Source: DASPXY01 sp038227745 (lineage in GTDB: Bacteria > Planctomycetota > Planctomycetia > Gemmatales > Gemmataceae). From it: a stretch of DNA of 7,214 nucleotides. Positions 1-5,476 of this stretch are shown here, in pieces (positions within the stretch are counted from its first letter, which is position 1; each line of letters opens with the position of its first letter). The position numbers and the translations under genes were made by a program. The notes below the pieces were generated by a model. It saw nothing but the letters and a program-made list of their open reading frames with translations. It did not search any database and was not told where the DNA came from. The stretch is from NCBI GenBank assembly GCA_038227745.1, contig JBBRPS010000537.1:1-7214 (forward strand). Reading direction: 5' to 3'.

Positions 1-155
1 GCCTTGGCGGGCTTGAGGAAAGGCTTCTTGGCGTAGCCGCCGTCCACGACCGCGACCAGTTCGTCGAAAGAGCCTTCCGCCCAGGGCTTGAGCCAGCGCA
101 ACTGAGCGGCAGCCATCTCCAACTTGGTGAGGGGATGGGGGGATGGGGGGGGCAT
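1..155 (-). pseudogene. DDE-type transposase fragment, open at the left window edge
   Basis: Read on the minus strand, an open frame runs from an ATG at 155 (second in-frame ATG at 116) off the window edge. The part from 116 reads as normal protein and contains WLKPWAEGSFDELVAVVDGG followed by YAKKPFLKPA. A hydrophobic strand ending in Asp-Gly-Gly-Tyr-Ala is typical of the catalytic strand of IS4/IS701-like DDE transposases, where it normally lies well inside the protein. Here almost nothing precedes it except a Pro-rich leader made by C-tracts (MPPPSPHPLTKLE). I therefore read it as a 5'-truncated remnant whose apparent start is accidental. The exact IS family is not certain, and the downstream part is outside the window. 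Confidence 0.5.
131..152 (+). repeat. G-tract run with quadruplex potential
   Basis: Three G-runs of 4, 6 and 8 bases separated by AT dinucleotides sit on the plus strand (C-runs on the minus strand). The longer runs can be split, so a G-quadruplex is possible. The tract mirrors the C-rich run at 320-371 on the far side of the 151-315 segment, giving an overall inverted arrangement. Confidence 0.6.
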
Positions 156-315
156 CGTCTCACTTTGGCCGTTTCGGGCGGGCGCAGGGTTGACGCTTCG
201 GCGCTGTCGGCGCCGACTTTTCGGCGCTGTTAACTCATTATCTGTGGAATCTTGACGGCCGGCTGAACGACCGGGTAAAGTGTCAACCTCATCCCCCGGC
301 AAATGAGACGATGCC
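151..315. repeat. Segment bounded by a 12-bp inverted repeat
   Basis: GGCATCGTCTCA at 151-162 is the exact reverse complement of TGAGACGATGCC at 304-315, and with one mismatch the match extends to 15 bases. A second inner pair (GGTTGAC-x-CTT at 188-198 against the reverse complement of 278-288) matches at 10 of 11 positions, but its spacing to the outer arms differs between sides. The enclosed DNA has no convincing gene. It could be a small MITE-like element, or two copies of the same upstream region in opposite orientation. No clear target duplication is visible because both flanks are G/C tracts. Confidence 0.5.
197..230. repeat. 11-bp direct repeat flanking a 12-bp palindrome
   Basis: TTCGGCGCTGT occurs at 197-207 and 220-230. 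The perfect palindrome GTCGGCGCCGAC at 206-217 lies between them, overlapping the first copy by two bases. This is a compact symmetrical element in non-coding DNA. It could be a protein-binding site or a hairpin; no function is assigned. Confidence 0.5.
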
Positions 316-517
316 TCCACCCCCCCCACCCATCCCACCCATTCCCCCCCCCCATTCCACCAATTCCCCCCACATCTTGGAGTACATCGACCACTACAAC
401 GCACATCAAGCGCACCTCTATGCGTGGACGTACACGAGCAAGCCGCTGGCCAGCGGGGACAAGCCAAAGCGGCGGCGCTACCAACGGACTCGGCTCATGG
501 ACATCAGGCCACGTTAA
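311..517 (+). pseudogene. IS630-like transposase C-terminal remnant
   Basis: The frame from ATG 311 to the stop at 517 encodes 68 residues. The first 20 or so are Pro-rich and come from C-tracts. Then comes ILEYIDHYNAHQ followed by LYAWTYTSKPLASG. An Ile-x-x-Tyr-Asn segment followed by an aromatic, Trp-Thr and Lys-Pro-Leu is the usual end of IS630-family transposases, just past the last catalytic acidic residue. The DDE core (normally 300+ residues) is missing, so this is a remnant joined to a C-tract leader, not a working gene. The leader shares the bases GAGACGATGCC with the minus-strand fragment at 1-155. Confidence 0.5.
320..371 (+). repeat. C-rich degenerate microsatellite
   Basis: The stretch consists of C-runs of 3 to 10 bases separated by A, AT or ATT. 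It resembles, in opposite orientation, the G-tract at 131-152, and forms the Pro-rich leader of the IS630-like remnant. Such tracts slip easily, so run lengths may vary between strains or reflect sequencing error. Confidence 0.6.
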
Positions 518-603
518 GCCTACACAGTTGCAAAACCCAGGCCTAGGCGTCCGCCCATGAGGGTACGATGAGAAAGCCGCCGCGTTTTACCCTCCGTAGC
601 GGA

Positions 604-609
604 TACAAT
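604..609 (+). promoter_or_regulatory. Candidate -10 box of the obg operon
   Basis: TACAAT matches the sigma-70 -10 consensus at five of six positions and stands out in GC-rich DNA 72 bases upstream of the obg start. No good TTGACA-like box lies 16-18 bases upstream (only GCGTTT/CGCGTT), so the -35 element is weak or absent. Confidence 0.4.
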
Positions 610-618
610 GGAGAGAGG

Positions 619-634
619 GGGCGGTTCCCCGCCC
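619..634 (+). other. Small hairpin in the obg leader
   Basis: GGGCGG (619-624) and CCGCCC (629-634) can form a 6-bp stem with a TTCC loop. It lies just downstream of the presumed transcription start and about 50 bases before the obg start. It has no U-run, so it is not a standard terminator. A role in the leader is only a possibility. Confidence 0.25.
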
Positions 635-681
635 GTCGCGTCGGGGCCTGGTGTCCTCTGTCTCGGTGAGATCAGGTGCTT

Positions 682-1689
682 ATGTTCGTGGATCGTGTCG
701 TCCTCTACGTGAAGGGCGGTGACGGCGGCCGCGGCTGCTGTAGCTTCCGCCGTGAGAAATACGTGCCGCGCGGCGGTCCCAACGGCGGCGACGGCGGCGA
801 CGGCGGCAGTGTCATCGTGCGCGCCGTCGCGGGCGCCGACAGCCTGGCGCCGATCGCCCACGTCAAGCACTGGCGCGCCGACAACGGGAAGGGCGGCGGC
901 AGCGCCAACTGCCACGGCCGCAGCGCCGCCGACCTGTACATCGACGTGCCGCCCGGGACGCTGATTCTGGACCGCGACCGCGGCCACGTCCTCCGCGACC
1001 TGACGGAGGGCGGCCAGCAGGTGACGGTGGCGCAGGCCGGCCGCGGCGGTCGCGGCAACAAGGCGTTCGCGACGGCGGTCAACCGCGCCCCGCGTCAGAC
1101 CCAGCCGGGCACCCCGGGCGAAGAGCGCTGGATCGTGCTGGAACTCAAGGTGATCGCCGATGTCGGCCTCATCGGCCTGCCCAACGCCGGCAAATCGACG
1201 CTCCTCAGCCGCCTGTCGCGCGCCCAGCCGGAAATCGCCGACTACCCGTTCACGACCAAGCACCCCAACCTGGGCATGGTGAGCGTCGGCGGCGACCGCG
1301 CGTTCGTGCTGGCGGACCTGCCCGGGCTAATCGAGGGCGCCCACAGCGGGACCGGGCTGGGCCACGAGTTCCTGCGGCATGTCGAGCGCACGCGCGCCCT
1401 CGTCCACCTGGTCGAGCCGCTGCCCGCCGACGGCAGCGACCCGCTGCAGAACTACCGGCTGGTGCGGCGCGAGCTGGAGCTGTACAGCAACGCGCTGGCC
1501 GACAAGCCGGAGGTCGTCGCCGTGAGCAAGGCGGAACTGACCGGCAGTGAGGAGGTCCGCGCCTGCCTGGAGCGGGAGCTACGGCGTCCGGTGCTGGCGG
1601 TCTCCGGGGTCACGGGGCAGGGCCTGGCGAAGCTGGTGGGGGCCGTCGCCGACATGCTCGCCGCCGAGCCGGTCGGGGCCGCCTCATGA
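682..1689 (+). CDS. obg: Obg family GTPase
   Basis: Obg GTPases bind the large ribosomal subunit and link its assembly to GTP/ppGpp levels. The product is 335 residues. The Gly-rich Obg fold occupies about 1-158, with the hallmark VKGGDGG, FRREKYVPRGGPNGGDGGDG and GRGGRGN stretches. The G domain follows: G1 GLPNAGKST (165-173), G3 DLPG (212-215), a divergent G4 SKAE (282-285) in place of NKxD, and G5 VSGVTGQG around 308. The extra C-terminal OCT domain of some Obg proteins is absent. I chose ATG 682 because the family begins MFVD. GTG 676, which adds two residues and sits 5 bases after GGTGAG, is possible. The stop overlaps the next gene as ATGA, indicating translational coupling. It is the first gene of the operon. 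Confidence 0.95.
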   Translation: MFVDRVVLYVKGGDGGRGCCSFRREKYVPRGGPNGGDGGDGGSVIVRAVAGADSLAPIAHVKHWRADNGKGGGSANCHGRSAADLYIDVPPGTLILDRDRGHVLRDLTEGGQQVTVAQAGRGGRGNKAFATAVNRAPRQTQPGTPGEERWIVLELKVIADVGLIGLPNAGKSTLLSRLSRAQPEIADYPFTTKHPNLGMVSVGGDRAFVLADLPGLIEGAHSGTGLGHEFLRHVERTRALVHLVEPLPADGSDPLQNYRLVRRELELYSNALADKPEVVAVSKAELTGSEEVRACLERELRRPVLAVSGVTGQGLAKLVGAVADMLAAEPVGAAS

Positions 1690-2435
1690 CTCCGGACGTG
1701 GTGGTCGATGTTGGCAACACGCGGATCAAGTGGGGCCGCTGTTCCGGAGGCCGGGTGGCGGACACCGCCGCGCTGCCGCCCGACACGCCGAGCGCGTGGT
1801 CGCGCCAGGCGGAAGCCTGGGGCCTTCCCGCGGCCGCTTCCTGGGCGGTGAGCGGCGTCCACCCGGCGCACTGCGAAAGCCTGGTGCGCTGGCTGCGCGG
1901 GCGCGGCCCCTCGGTGTGGCACATCGAGGGCCCCCGGCAACTGCCCCTCGTGGTGCGGCTGGAGCACCCAGAGAGAGTCGGCATCGACCGGCTGCTGAAC
2001 GCGGTCGCGGCGACGCGCGGGGAGCGGCGGCGCGTACCGGCCATCCTCGTCGATGCCGGGTCGGCCGTGACGGTGGACTGGGTGGACGAGGCCGGCGCGT
2101 TCCGCGGCGGCAGCATTTTCCCGGGCCTGCGGCTGATGGCGCAGGCGCTGCGGGACCACACGGCCCTGCTGCCCCTGGTTGCGGTTTCCGAACCCTGTCC
2201 CGCGCTGCCGGGCCTGTCCACGACCCAGGCCATCGCGGCAGGCGTCTACTGCGCGGTCGCGGGCGGCATCAACACACTCATCGGCCGCCTGCTCGCCGGC
2301 TCGGGTACGCCGTCGCACGTCTACCTCACCGGGGGGGATGCCGGGCTGCTCCGTCCCGGGGTGGAGGGCCGCGCCGAATGGTGGCCCGAAATGACTCTCG
2401 AAGGGATCCGCCTGAGTGCCGAGGCCCAGCCGTGA
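1686..2435 (+). CDS. coaX: Type III pantothenate kinase
   Basis: This enzyme phosphorylates pantothenate with ATP to 4'-phosphopantothenate, the first committed step of coenzyme A synthesis. The type III family belongs to the ASKHA fold and is not feedback-inhibited by CoA in studied members. At 249 residues it has the usual length. Motifs run in the expected order: phosphate-binding DVGNTRIKWG (8-17), G-I-D-R (99-102) carrying the likely catalytic Asp101, second phosphate motif DAGSAVTVD (123-131), GGSIFPG (141-147), and a late YLTGGDAGLL adenosine-side motif. ATG 1686 overlaps the obg stop by four bases, and its own stop overlaps the next GTG in the same way. No frameshift or missing motif is seen. 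Confidence 0.95.
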   Translation: MTPDVVVDVGNTRIKWGRCSGGRVADTAALPPDTPSAWSRQAEAWGLPAAASWAVSGVHPAHCESLVRWLRGRGPSVWHIEGPRQLPLVVRLEHPERVGIDRLLNAVAATRGERRRVPAILVDAGSAVTVDWVDEAGAFRGGSIFPGLRLMAQALRDHTALLPLVAVSEPCPALPGLSTTQAIAAGVYCAVAGGINTLIGRLLAGSGTPSHVYLTGGDAGLLRPGVEGRAEWWPEMTLEGIRLSAEAQP

Positions 2436-3598
2436 GTGTTTCTCCTCCCGAGCCGCCGACCCTCACCGCCTGCCTGACACCGCCGGGCACGGCCGCCATC
2501 GCGGCGCTCGCCGTCCGCGGGCCGCGCGCCTGGGCGGTGGTGCGCGCGCTCTTCCGGCCGACCTCCGGCCGCGCCCTGCCGGCCGAACCGGAGGCCAGCC
2601 GGTTCTGGCTGGGCAAGCTGGGCGAAGAGGGGCGCGGCGGCAGCGACGAGGTCGTGCTGGCGGTGAAGCGCGGCGGGCCGTCGCCCTGGCTCGAACTGCA
2701 CTGCCACGGCGGGCGGGAGGTGGTGCGGCTGCTGCAAGAGGTGCTGGCTGCCGGCGGAGCGGAGGTCTGCCCGTGGGAGGAACTGGAGCGGCGGACGGCG
2801 GACGGCCCGGTGCGAGCGGAGGCGCTGGCGGCGCTGACCCGCGCCGCCACGCCGCGGACCGCGGCGATTCTGCTCGACCAGTATCACGGGGCGTTCGACA
2901 GGGCGATCGAGACGGTCCGCGGGGCCCTCCGCGCTGGGGACCTGGCCGGTGCAGGGCGGTTGCTGGGGGAACTGGCGGCGTGGGCCTCGCTGGGGCGGCA
3001 CCTGACGGAGCCGTGGCGGGTGGTGATGGCGGGGGCGCCGAACGTCGGCAAGAGCAGCCTGGTGAATGCCCTGGCCGGTTACCGGCGCAGCGTGGTGGCC
3101 GCGGTGCCGGGCACGACGCGGGACGTGGTGACGGTGCGCGTGGCCCTGGACGGCTGGCCGGTCGAGTTGGCGGATACGGCCGGGTGGCGTGAGGGTGCCG
3201 GGGCGCTGGAGAGCGCGGGGATCAACCTGGCCCGTGCTGCCGCCGCGGACGCGGACCTGTGCTTGTGGGTACTGGACGGCTCCGCCGAACCCGTCTGGCC
3301 CGGGCCGAACCTCCGCCGGACCCACTACGTCCTTAACAAGGTGGACCTGCCGCCCGCCTGGGAGCTGGAGCGTGCTCCCGGGGCGATCCGAGTTTCGGCG
3401 CGGACGGGTGCGGGCGTGGGAGAACTGGTGGCGGCCGTGGCGAACTGGCTGGTCCCGAAATCCCCGCCGCCCGGGGCGGCCGTGCCGTTCACGCCCGAGT
3501 TGTGCCGGCGGGTCGGGGAGGCGCAGCACGGTTGCTCGACGGGGGCAGGGGGAGAGGCCGAGCGCCTTCTCGAGGGTTTTCGGGCAGACCGCGGTTGA
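2432..3598 (+). CDS. MnmE/TrmE-like GTPase lacking the C-terminal CxGK tail
   Basis: MnmE is a GTPase that works with MnmG to add an aminomethyl-type group to wobble uridines. This 388-residue protein (about 450 is usual) has an N-terminal folate-type domain with DEVVLAVKR and LHCHGGREVV. Its G domain is complete: G1 GAPNVGKSS (201-209), G2 GTTRD (227-231), G3 DTAG (248-251), G4 NKVD (302-305) and G5 SAR (322-324). The segment matching the conserved PGEFTxRAFLNGK block is rewritten as PWEELERRTADGPVRAE, and the C-terminus (residues about 355-388) has no Cys-Ile-Gly-Lys end. I infer a paralogue that keeps the GTPase cycle but probably not the classic chemistry. GTG 2432 overlaps the coaX stop by four bases, and the gene is last in the operon. 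Confidence 0.85.
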   Translation: MSVSPPEPPTLTACLTPPGTAAIAALAVRGPRAWAVVRALFRPTSGRALPAEPEASRFWLGKLGEEGRGGSDEVVLAVKRGGPSPWLELHCHGGREVVRLLQEVLAAGGAEVCPWEELERRTADGPVRAEALAALTRAATPRTAAILLDQYHGAFDRAIETVRGALRAGDLAGAGRLLGELAAWASLGRHLTEPWRVVMAGAPNVGKSSLVNALAGYRRSVVAAVPGTTRDVVTVRVALDGWPVELADTAGWREGAGALESAGINLARAAAADADLCLWVLDGSAEPVWPGPNLRRTHYVLNKVDLPPAWELERAPGAIRVSARTGAGVGELVAAVANWLVPKSPPPGAAVPFTPELCRRVGEAQHGCSTGAGGEAERLLEGFRADRG

Positions 3599-3622
3599 CA
3601 TTTTGCCGCGGGTCATTATCCT
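3595..3622 (+). promoter_or_regulatory. Promoter of tRNA-Pro overlapping the preceding stop codon
   Basis: A perfect -35 box TTGACA (3595-3600) and a -10-like TATCCT (3617-3622) are 16 bases apart. The -10 ends ten bases before the mature tRNA 5' end, leaving only a few leader bases. The TGA stop of the MnmE-like gene (3596-3598) lies inside the -35 box. Confidence 0.75.
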
Positions 3623-3632
3623 GACAAGAGAA

Positions 3633-3707
3633 CGGGGCGTAGCTCAGTTTGGCTAGAGCGCACGGTTCGGGACCGTGAGGCCGGAGGTTCAAATCCTCTC
3701 GCCCCGA
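3633..3707 (+). tRNA. tRNA-Pro (anticodon CGG)
   Basis: A full cloverleaf can be drawn. The acceptor stem is CGGGGCG (3633-3639) with CGCCCCG (3700-3706) and discriminator A3707. The D stem is GCTC/GAGC, the anticodon stem CACGG/CCGTG with loop TTCGGGA, and the T arm GGAGG-TTCAAAT-CCTCT with one G-T pair. Anticodon CGG (3668-3670) reads the proline codon CCG. No CCA is encoded, so it is added after transcription. The gene follows the MnmE-like GTPase by 34 bases and has its own promoter. Its 3' end abuts an integrase gene, the usual arrangement when a mobile element has integrated into a tRNA gene. Confidence 0.95.
3683..3707 (+). other. Candidate attachment site at the tRNA 3' end
   Basis: The T arm and 3' acceptor strand are the usual crossover region for tyrosine integrases that target tRNA genes, and the integrase starts 132 bases downstream in the same direction. 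I found no second copy of this segment in the window, so the partner site must be further right. Exact core limits cannot be set from one end. Confidence 0.4.
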
Positions 3708-3727
3708 CTCCTATCGAAAAGACATAA

Positions 3728-3760
3728 GCCCCTGGGGGAATTGTAGTTCCACCCAGGGGC
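3728..3760. other. Strong hairpin between tRNA-Pro and integrase
   Basis: GCCCCTGGG (3728-3736) pairs perfectly with CCCAGGGGC (3752-3760). The inner GGAA/TTCC adds four more pairs across a one-base bulge, leaving a six-base loop TTGTAG. No U-run follows, so it is not a typical intrinsic terminator. It might still end or protect the tRNA transcript, or act as a recombinase accessory site. Confidence 0.6.
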
Positions 3761-3790
3761 ACTCGCAACCCAGAAGCCCTCTCGGAAGGC

Positions 3791-3816
3791 TTTCAGGGAA
3801 ACGTTTCAGGGAAACG
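3791..3816 (+). repeat. 13-bp tandem repeat upstream of the integrase
   Basis: TTTCAGGGAAACG occurs twice head to tail (3791-3803, 3804-3816). The junction makes the palindrome GAAACGTTTC (3798-3807). The repeat ends 22 bases before the integrase start and between the presumed attachment site and the gene. Direct repeats there commonly bind integrase arms, excisionase or a repressor; which applies here is unknown. Confidence 0.6.
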
Positions 3817-3838
3817 CTTTCTTGAGAGGTGCTTCGTC

Positions 3839-4981
3839 ATGGCCCGTCCTCCCAAACCGTACTACACCCGCAACGCCTGGCGCACCGATTTTGGCGGCAT
3901 CAAGAACCGCGTCCTCGTCCGCGGCCCCGAGGATGCACAGACCAGATTCCAGGCCGAGAAAGAACTCCTCCGCTTGCGCGAGGAGGCGCAACTCTTCCAG
4001 CAGTCGCCCGGCCTGAACACCCCCTTCGCCGTCGTCGTCGAGCAGTTCCTCGCCAACTACGCCAGCCGCCCCGCCTACCAGGACTTCTCCAACGAGTTGC
4101 ACTGGTTCATGGGCCTCGACCTGGCGTCCGATCCTGATAACCCCGCCAAGCGGGCCGGCAACAACCAGGCCCGTGGGGGCCGGTTCGGCATGCCCTGCAA
4201 GTCCTGGCCGATCCGCCGCATTAACGCCGAGGTGGTCGAGCGCTATCTGCGCCGCCGCAAGGAGGCGGGGCTGGCTGGCTACCACGCCTTCGTCACGCTC
4301 CGCACCTTGATGAACTGGGCGGTGAAGAAGAAGTTCATCCCTTCGCACGACCTCGACAGCGTCGAGCCGGCCCTGCGGCGTAAGGGCCGCCGGTACTACT
4401 TGCCCGCCGACGAGGACGTCGTCCACGTCTTCGAGGGGGCCAAAGGTAAATTCAAGGATCTTCTCCTCGTCTACACGACCACCGGGATCCGCCCAAGCGA
4501 GCTGCGAACCGTCCGCATCGACGAGTTCGACCGGCAGAACCGCCAGTGGGTGTTGTGGCGACACAAGGTCGTCCACCGCACCGGCAAGCCCAAGGTGGTG
4601 CCGCTGGCCGCCGAGGGCGTCTACCAGCTCTGCGTCGACAGTGCCGGGGAACGGGCCGGCGACCAGATGCTCTTTCTCAACAGCCAGCGAGAGCCGTGGA
4701 GCTACAACGCACTCCGGCTCCGCTGGTACCGTCTGCGGAACAAGCTGGGGCTCGACCGGCGGTTCACGCTTTATTGCCTGCGCCACTGGTACATCACCAT
4801 CGCGCTGGAGTCGGGCGAGAGCGAGGCGTTGGTCGGCGAGCTGGCGGGCCAGACCGACCGGGCGACCATCGACTTTTACAAGAAGCTCAGGAACGGCCCA
4901 CTGCATCAGGCGGCGAGTCGGGTAGCCGAGACCATCGCACGTGCTGGAATTGCTGGGACGCCCCTGCCTTCCGAGAAGTAG
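3839..4981 (+). CDS. Tyrosine recombinase / integrase
   Basis: The product (380 residues) most likely inserts and excises the element through a DNA-3'-phosphotyrosine intermediate. Residues 1-60 form a basic arm-binding-like region (MARPPKPYYTRNAW...), about 65-170 a SAM-like core-binding domain, and about 185-365 the catalytic domain. Visible residues are Arg218 in TTGIRPSE, a hairpin Lys in HRTGKPKVVPL, Arg315 with His316 in YCLRHWYIT, and nucleophile Tyr347 in DFYKKL. Two catalytic positions look substituted: Tyr312 where HxxR has His, and Gln338 where His/Trp precedes the Tyr by nine. The ATG follows GAGAGGT by eight bases. Its last 95 bases overlap the convergent excisionase-like gene. 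Placement beside tRNA-Pro supports site-specific integration. Confidence 0.9.
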   Translation: MARPPKPYYTRNAWRTDFGGIKNRVLVRGPEDAQTRFQAEKELLRLREEAQLFQQSPGLNTPFAVVVEQFLANYASRPAYQDFSNELHWFMGLDLASDPDNPAKRAGNNQARGGRFGMPCKSWPIRRINAEVVERYLRRRKEAGLAGYHAFVTLRTLMNWAVKKKFIPSHDLDSVEPALRRKGRRYYLPADEDVVHVFEGAKGKFKDLLLVYTTTGIRPSELRTVRIDEFDRQNRQWVLWRHKVVHRTGKPKVVPLAAEGVYQLCVDSAGERAGDQMLFLNSQREPWSYNALRLRWYRLRNKLGLDRRFTLYCLRHWYITIALESGESEALVGELAGQTDRATIDFYKKLRNGPLHQAASRVAETIARAGIAGTPLPSEK

Positions 4982-5330
4982 TCGATTCCTTCGCCTTGCC
5001 GGGCTCCGGTGCGGCCGGTTCATCCGGCTGCACCGTCGCCTGGGCGATGAAGTCGTCGAGCGCGGATGCGGGGATGCGCACGGTGCCACGACCGATCCCG
5101 AGTCGCAAATGCCTCACTTTCTTCTGACTGCACATCTTGTAGACACTTTGCGCGGAGATCGACAACAAGGCGGCTGCCTCCTTGACCGTGAAGTTCTTCT
5201 CCGGGGGGCACTTCCCCCCCGCTTCCGTCAGGAGTGGGCCGGGACTGGCGGCTTCGGCGCTGCCGGCGATACTGGCGGCTTCGGCGCTGCCGCGGCGATC
5301 TTGATCCCCTGAAGACAGCTTCAACTGCAT
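4887..5330 (-). CDS. Excisionase-like helix-turn-helix (HTH_17) protein
   Basis: Counting from ATG 5330, the product has 147 residues. Residues 47-97 form a MerR/excisionase-type winged helix: FTVKEAAALLSISAQSVYKM, then basic residues, GTVRIPASALDDFIAQ. Such proteins bend attachment-site DNA and steer the integrase toward excision; some act only as regulators. Residues 1-45 are low-complexity with a repeated GSAEAAS (14-20, 23-29), and about 100-147 is a Pro/charged tail. ATG 5330 is chosen for an AGGGG sequence seven to eight bases upstream; a TTG at 5399 would add 23 residues. It runs convergent to the integrase and overlaps its last 95 bases, so the two transcripts are complementary there. 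The role is inferred from domain and neighbour. Confidence 0.75.
   Translation of the reverse strand: MQLKLSSGDQDRRGSAEAASIAGSAEAASPGPLLTEAGGKCPPEKNFTVKEAAALLSISAQSVYKMCSQKKVRHLRLGIGRGTVRIPASALDDFIAQATVQPDEPAAPEPGKAKESTTSRKAGASQQFQHVRWSRLPDSPPDAVGRS
5244..5291. repeat. 21-bp repeat with a 27-bp period inside the excisionase-like gene
   Basis: An identical 21-base core starting ACTGGCGGCTTCGG lies at 5244-5264 and 5271-5291. It encodes the repeated Gly-Ser-Ala-Glu-Ala-Ala-Ser segment in the N-terminal linker. Copy number may vary between strains without breaking the frame. Part of the core resembles 195-212 in the left non-coding segment. Confidence 0.6.
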
Positions 5331-5476
5331 CGCTTGGCCCCTCGTTCGCTGCCTTGCTGCCTTCCATCCGAGCCAGTCCGGTTCAATACTGTAGCTCAAC
5401 AGAATTCTCGGAAATCCACAGAGTAGGCTATTGATCCTGGTTTATTGTTTATTTATCCTAGAGACAAGGGGCGAAC
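5331..5476. promoter_or_regulatory. Divergent control region between excisionase-like and regulator genes
   Basis: This 146-base gap separates two divergent genes and contains the most AT-rich non-coding DNA in the element (about 5430-5460). It includes the palindrome AGAATTCT (5401-5408) and the near-repeat TTTATTG-TTTATTT (5441-5454), possible operator pieces. A promoter toward the regulator is clear; none toward the excisionase-like gene is convincing. A regulator bound here could control both genes. Confidence 0.45.
5431..5459 (+). promoter_or_regulatory. Promoter of the CI-like regulator
   Basis: TTGATC (5431-5436) and TATCCT (5454-5459) are separated by an ideal 17 bases. The -10 ends 17 bases before the ATG, giving a very short leader that holds the ribosome site AAGGGG. 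The -10 sequence is the same as that of the tRNA-Pro promoter. Confidence 0.65.

Noticed and set aside
520..1263. Long minus-strand open frame opposite obg
   Set aside because: It is the antisense shadow of a clearly conserved gene. Its Arg/Ala/Val-rich low-complexity protein has no recognisable motif, which is common in GC-rich DNA.
1547..2431. Upstream extension of the MnmE-like frame through obg and coaX
   Set aside because: The extension is Arg/Gly/Pro-rich out-of-frame sequence across two well-supported genes. The real start is the GTG at 2432 overlapping the coaX stop.
2321..3616. Long minus-strand frame opposite the MnmE-like gene
   Set aside because: It lies opposite conserved GTPase motifs and encodes Arg/Pro-rich sequence with no family resemblance.
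3728..3760. Hairpin as an intrinsic terminator
   Set aside because: The stem is strong, but the bases after it (ACTCGCAACC) contain no U-run, so it was kept only as an unassigned structure.
3806..5089. Minus-strand frame of 427 residues opposite the integrase
   Set aside because: The plus strand carries the integrase with its catalytic motifs. This frame has no recognisable domain and arises from codon bias.
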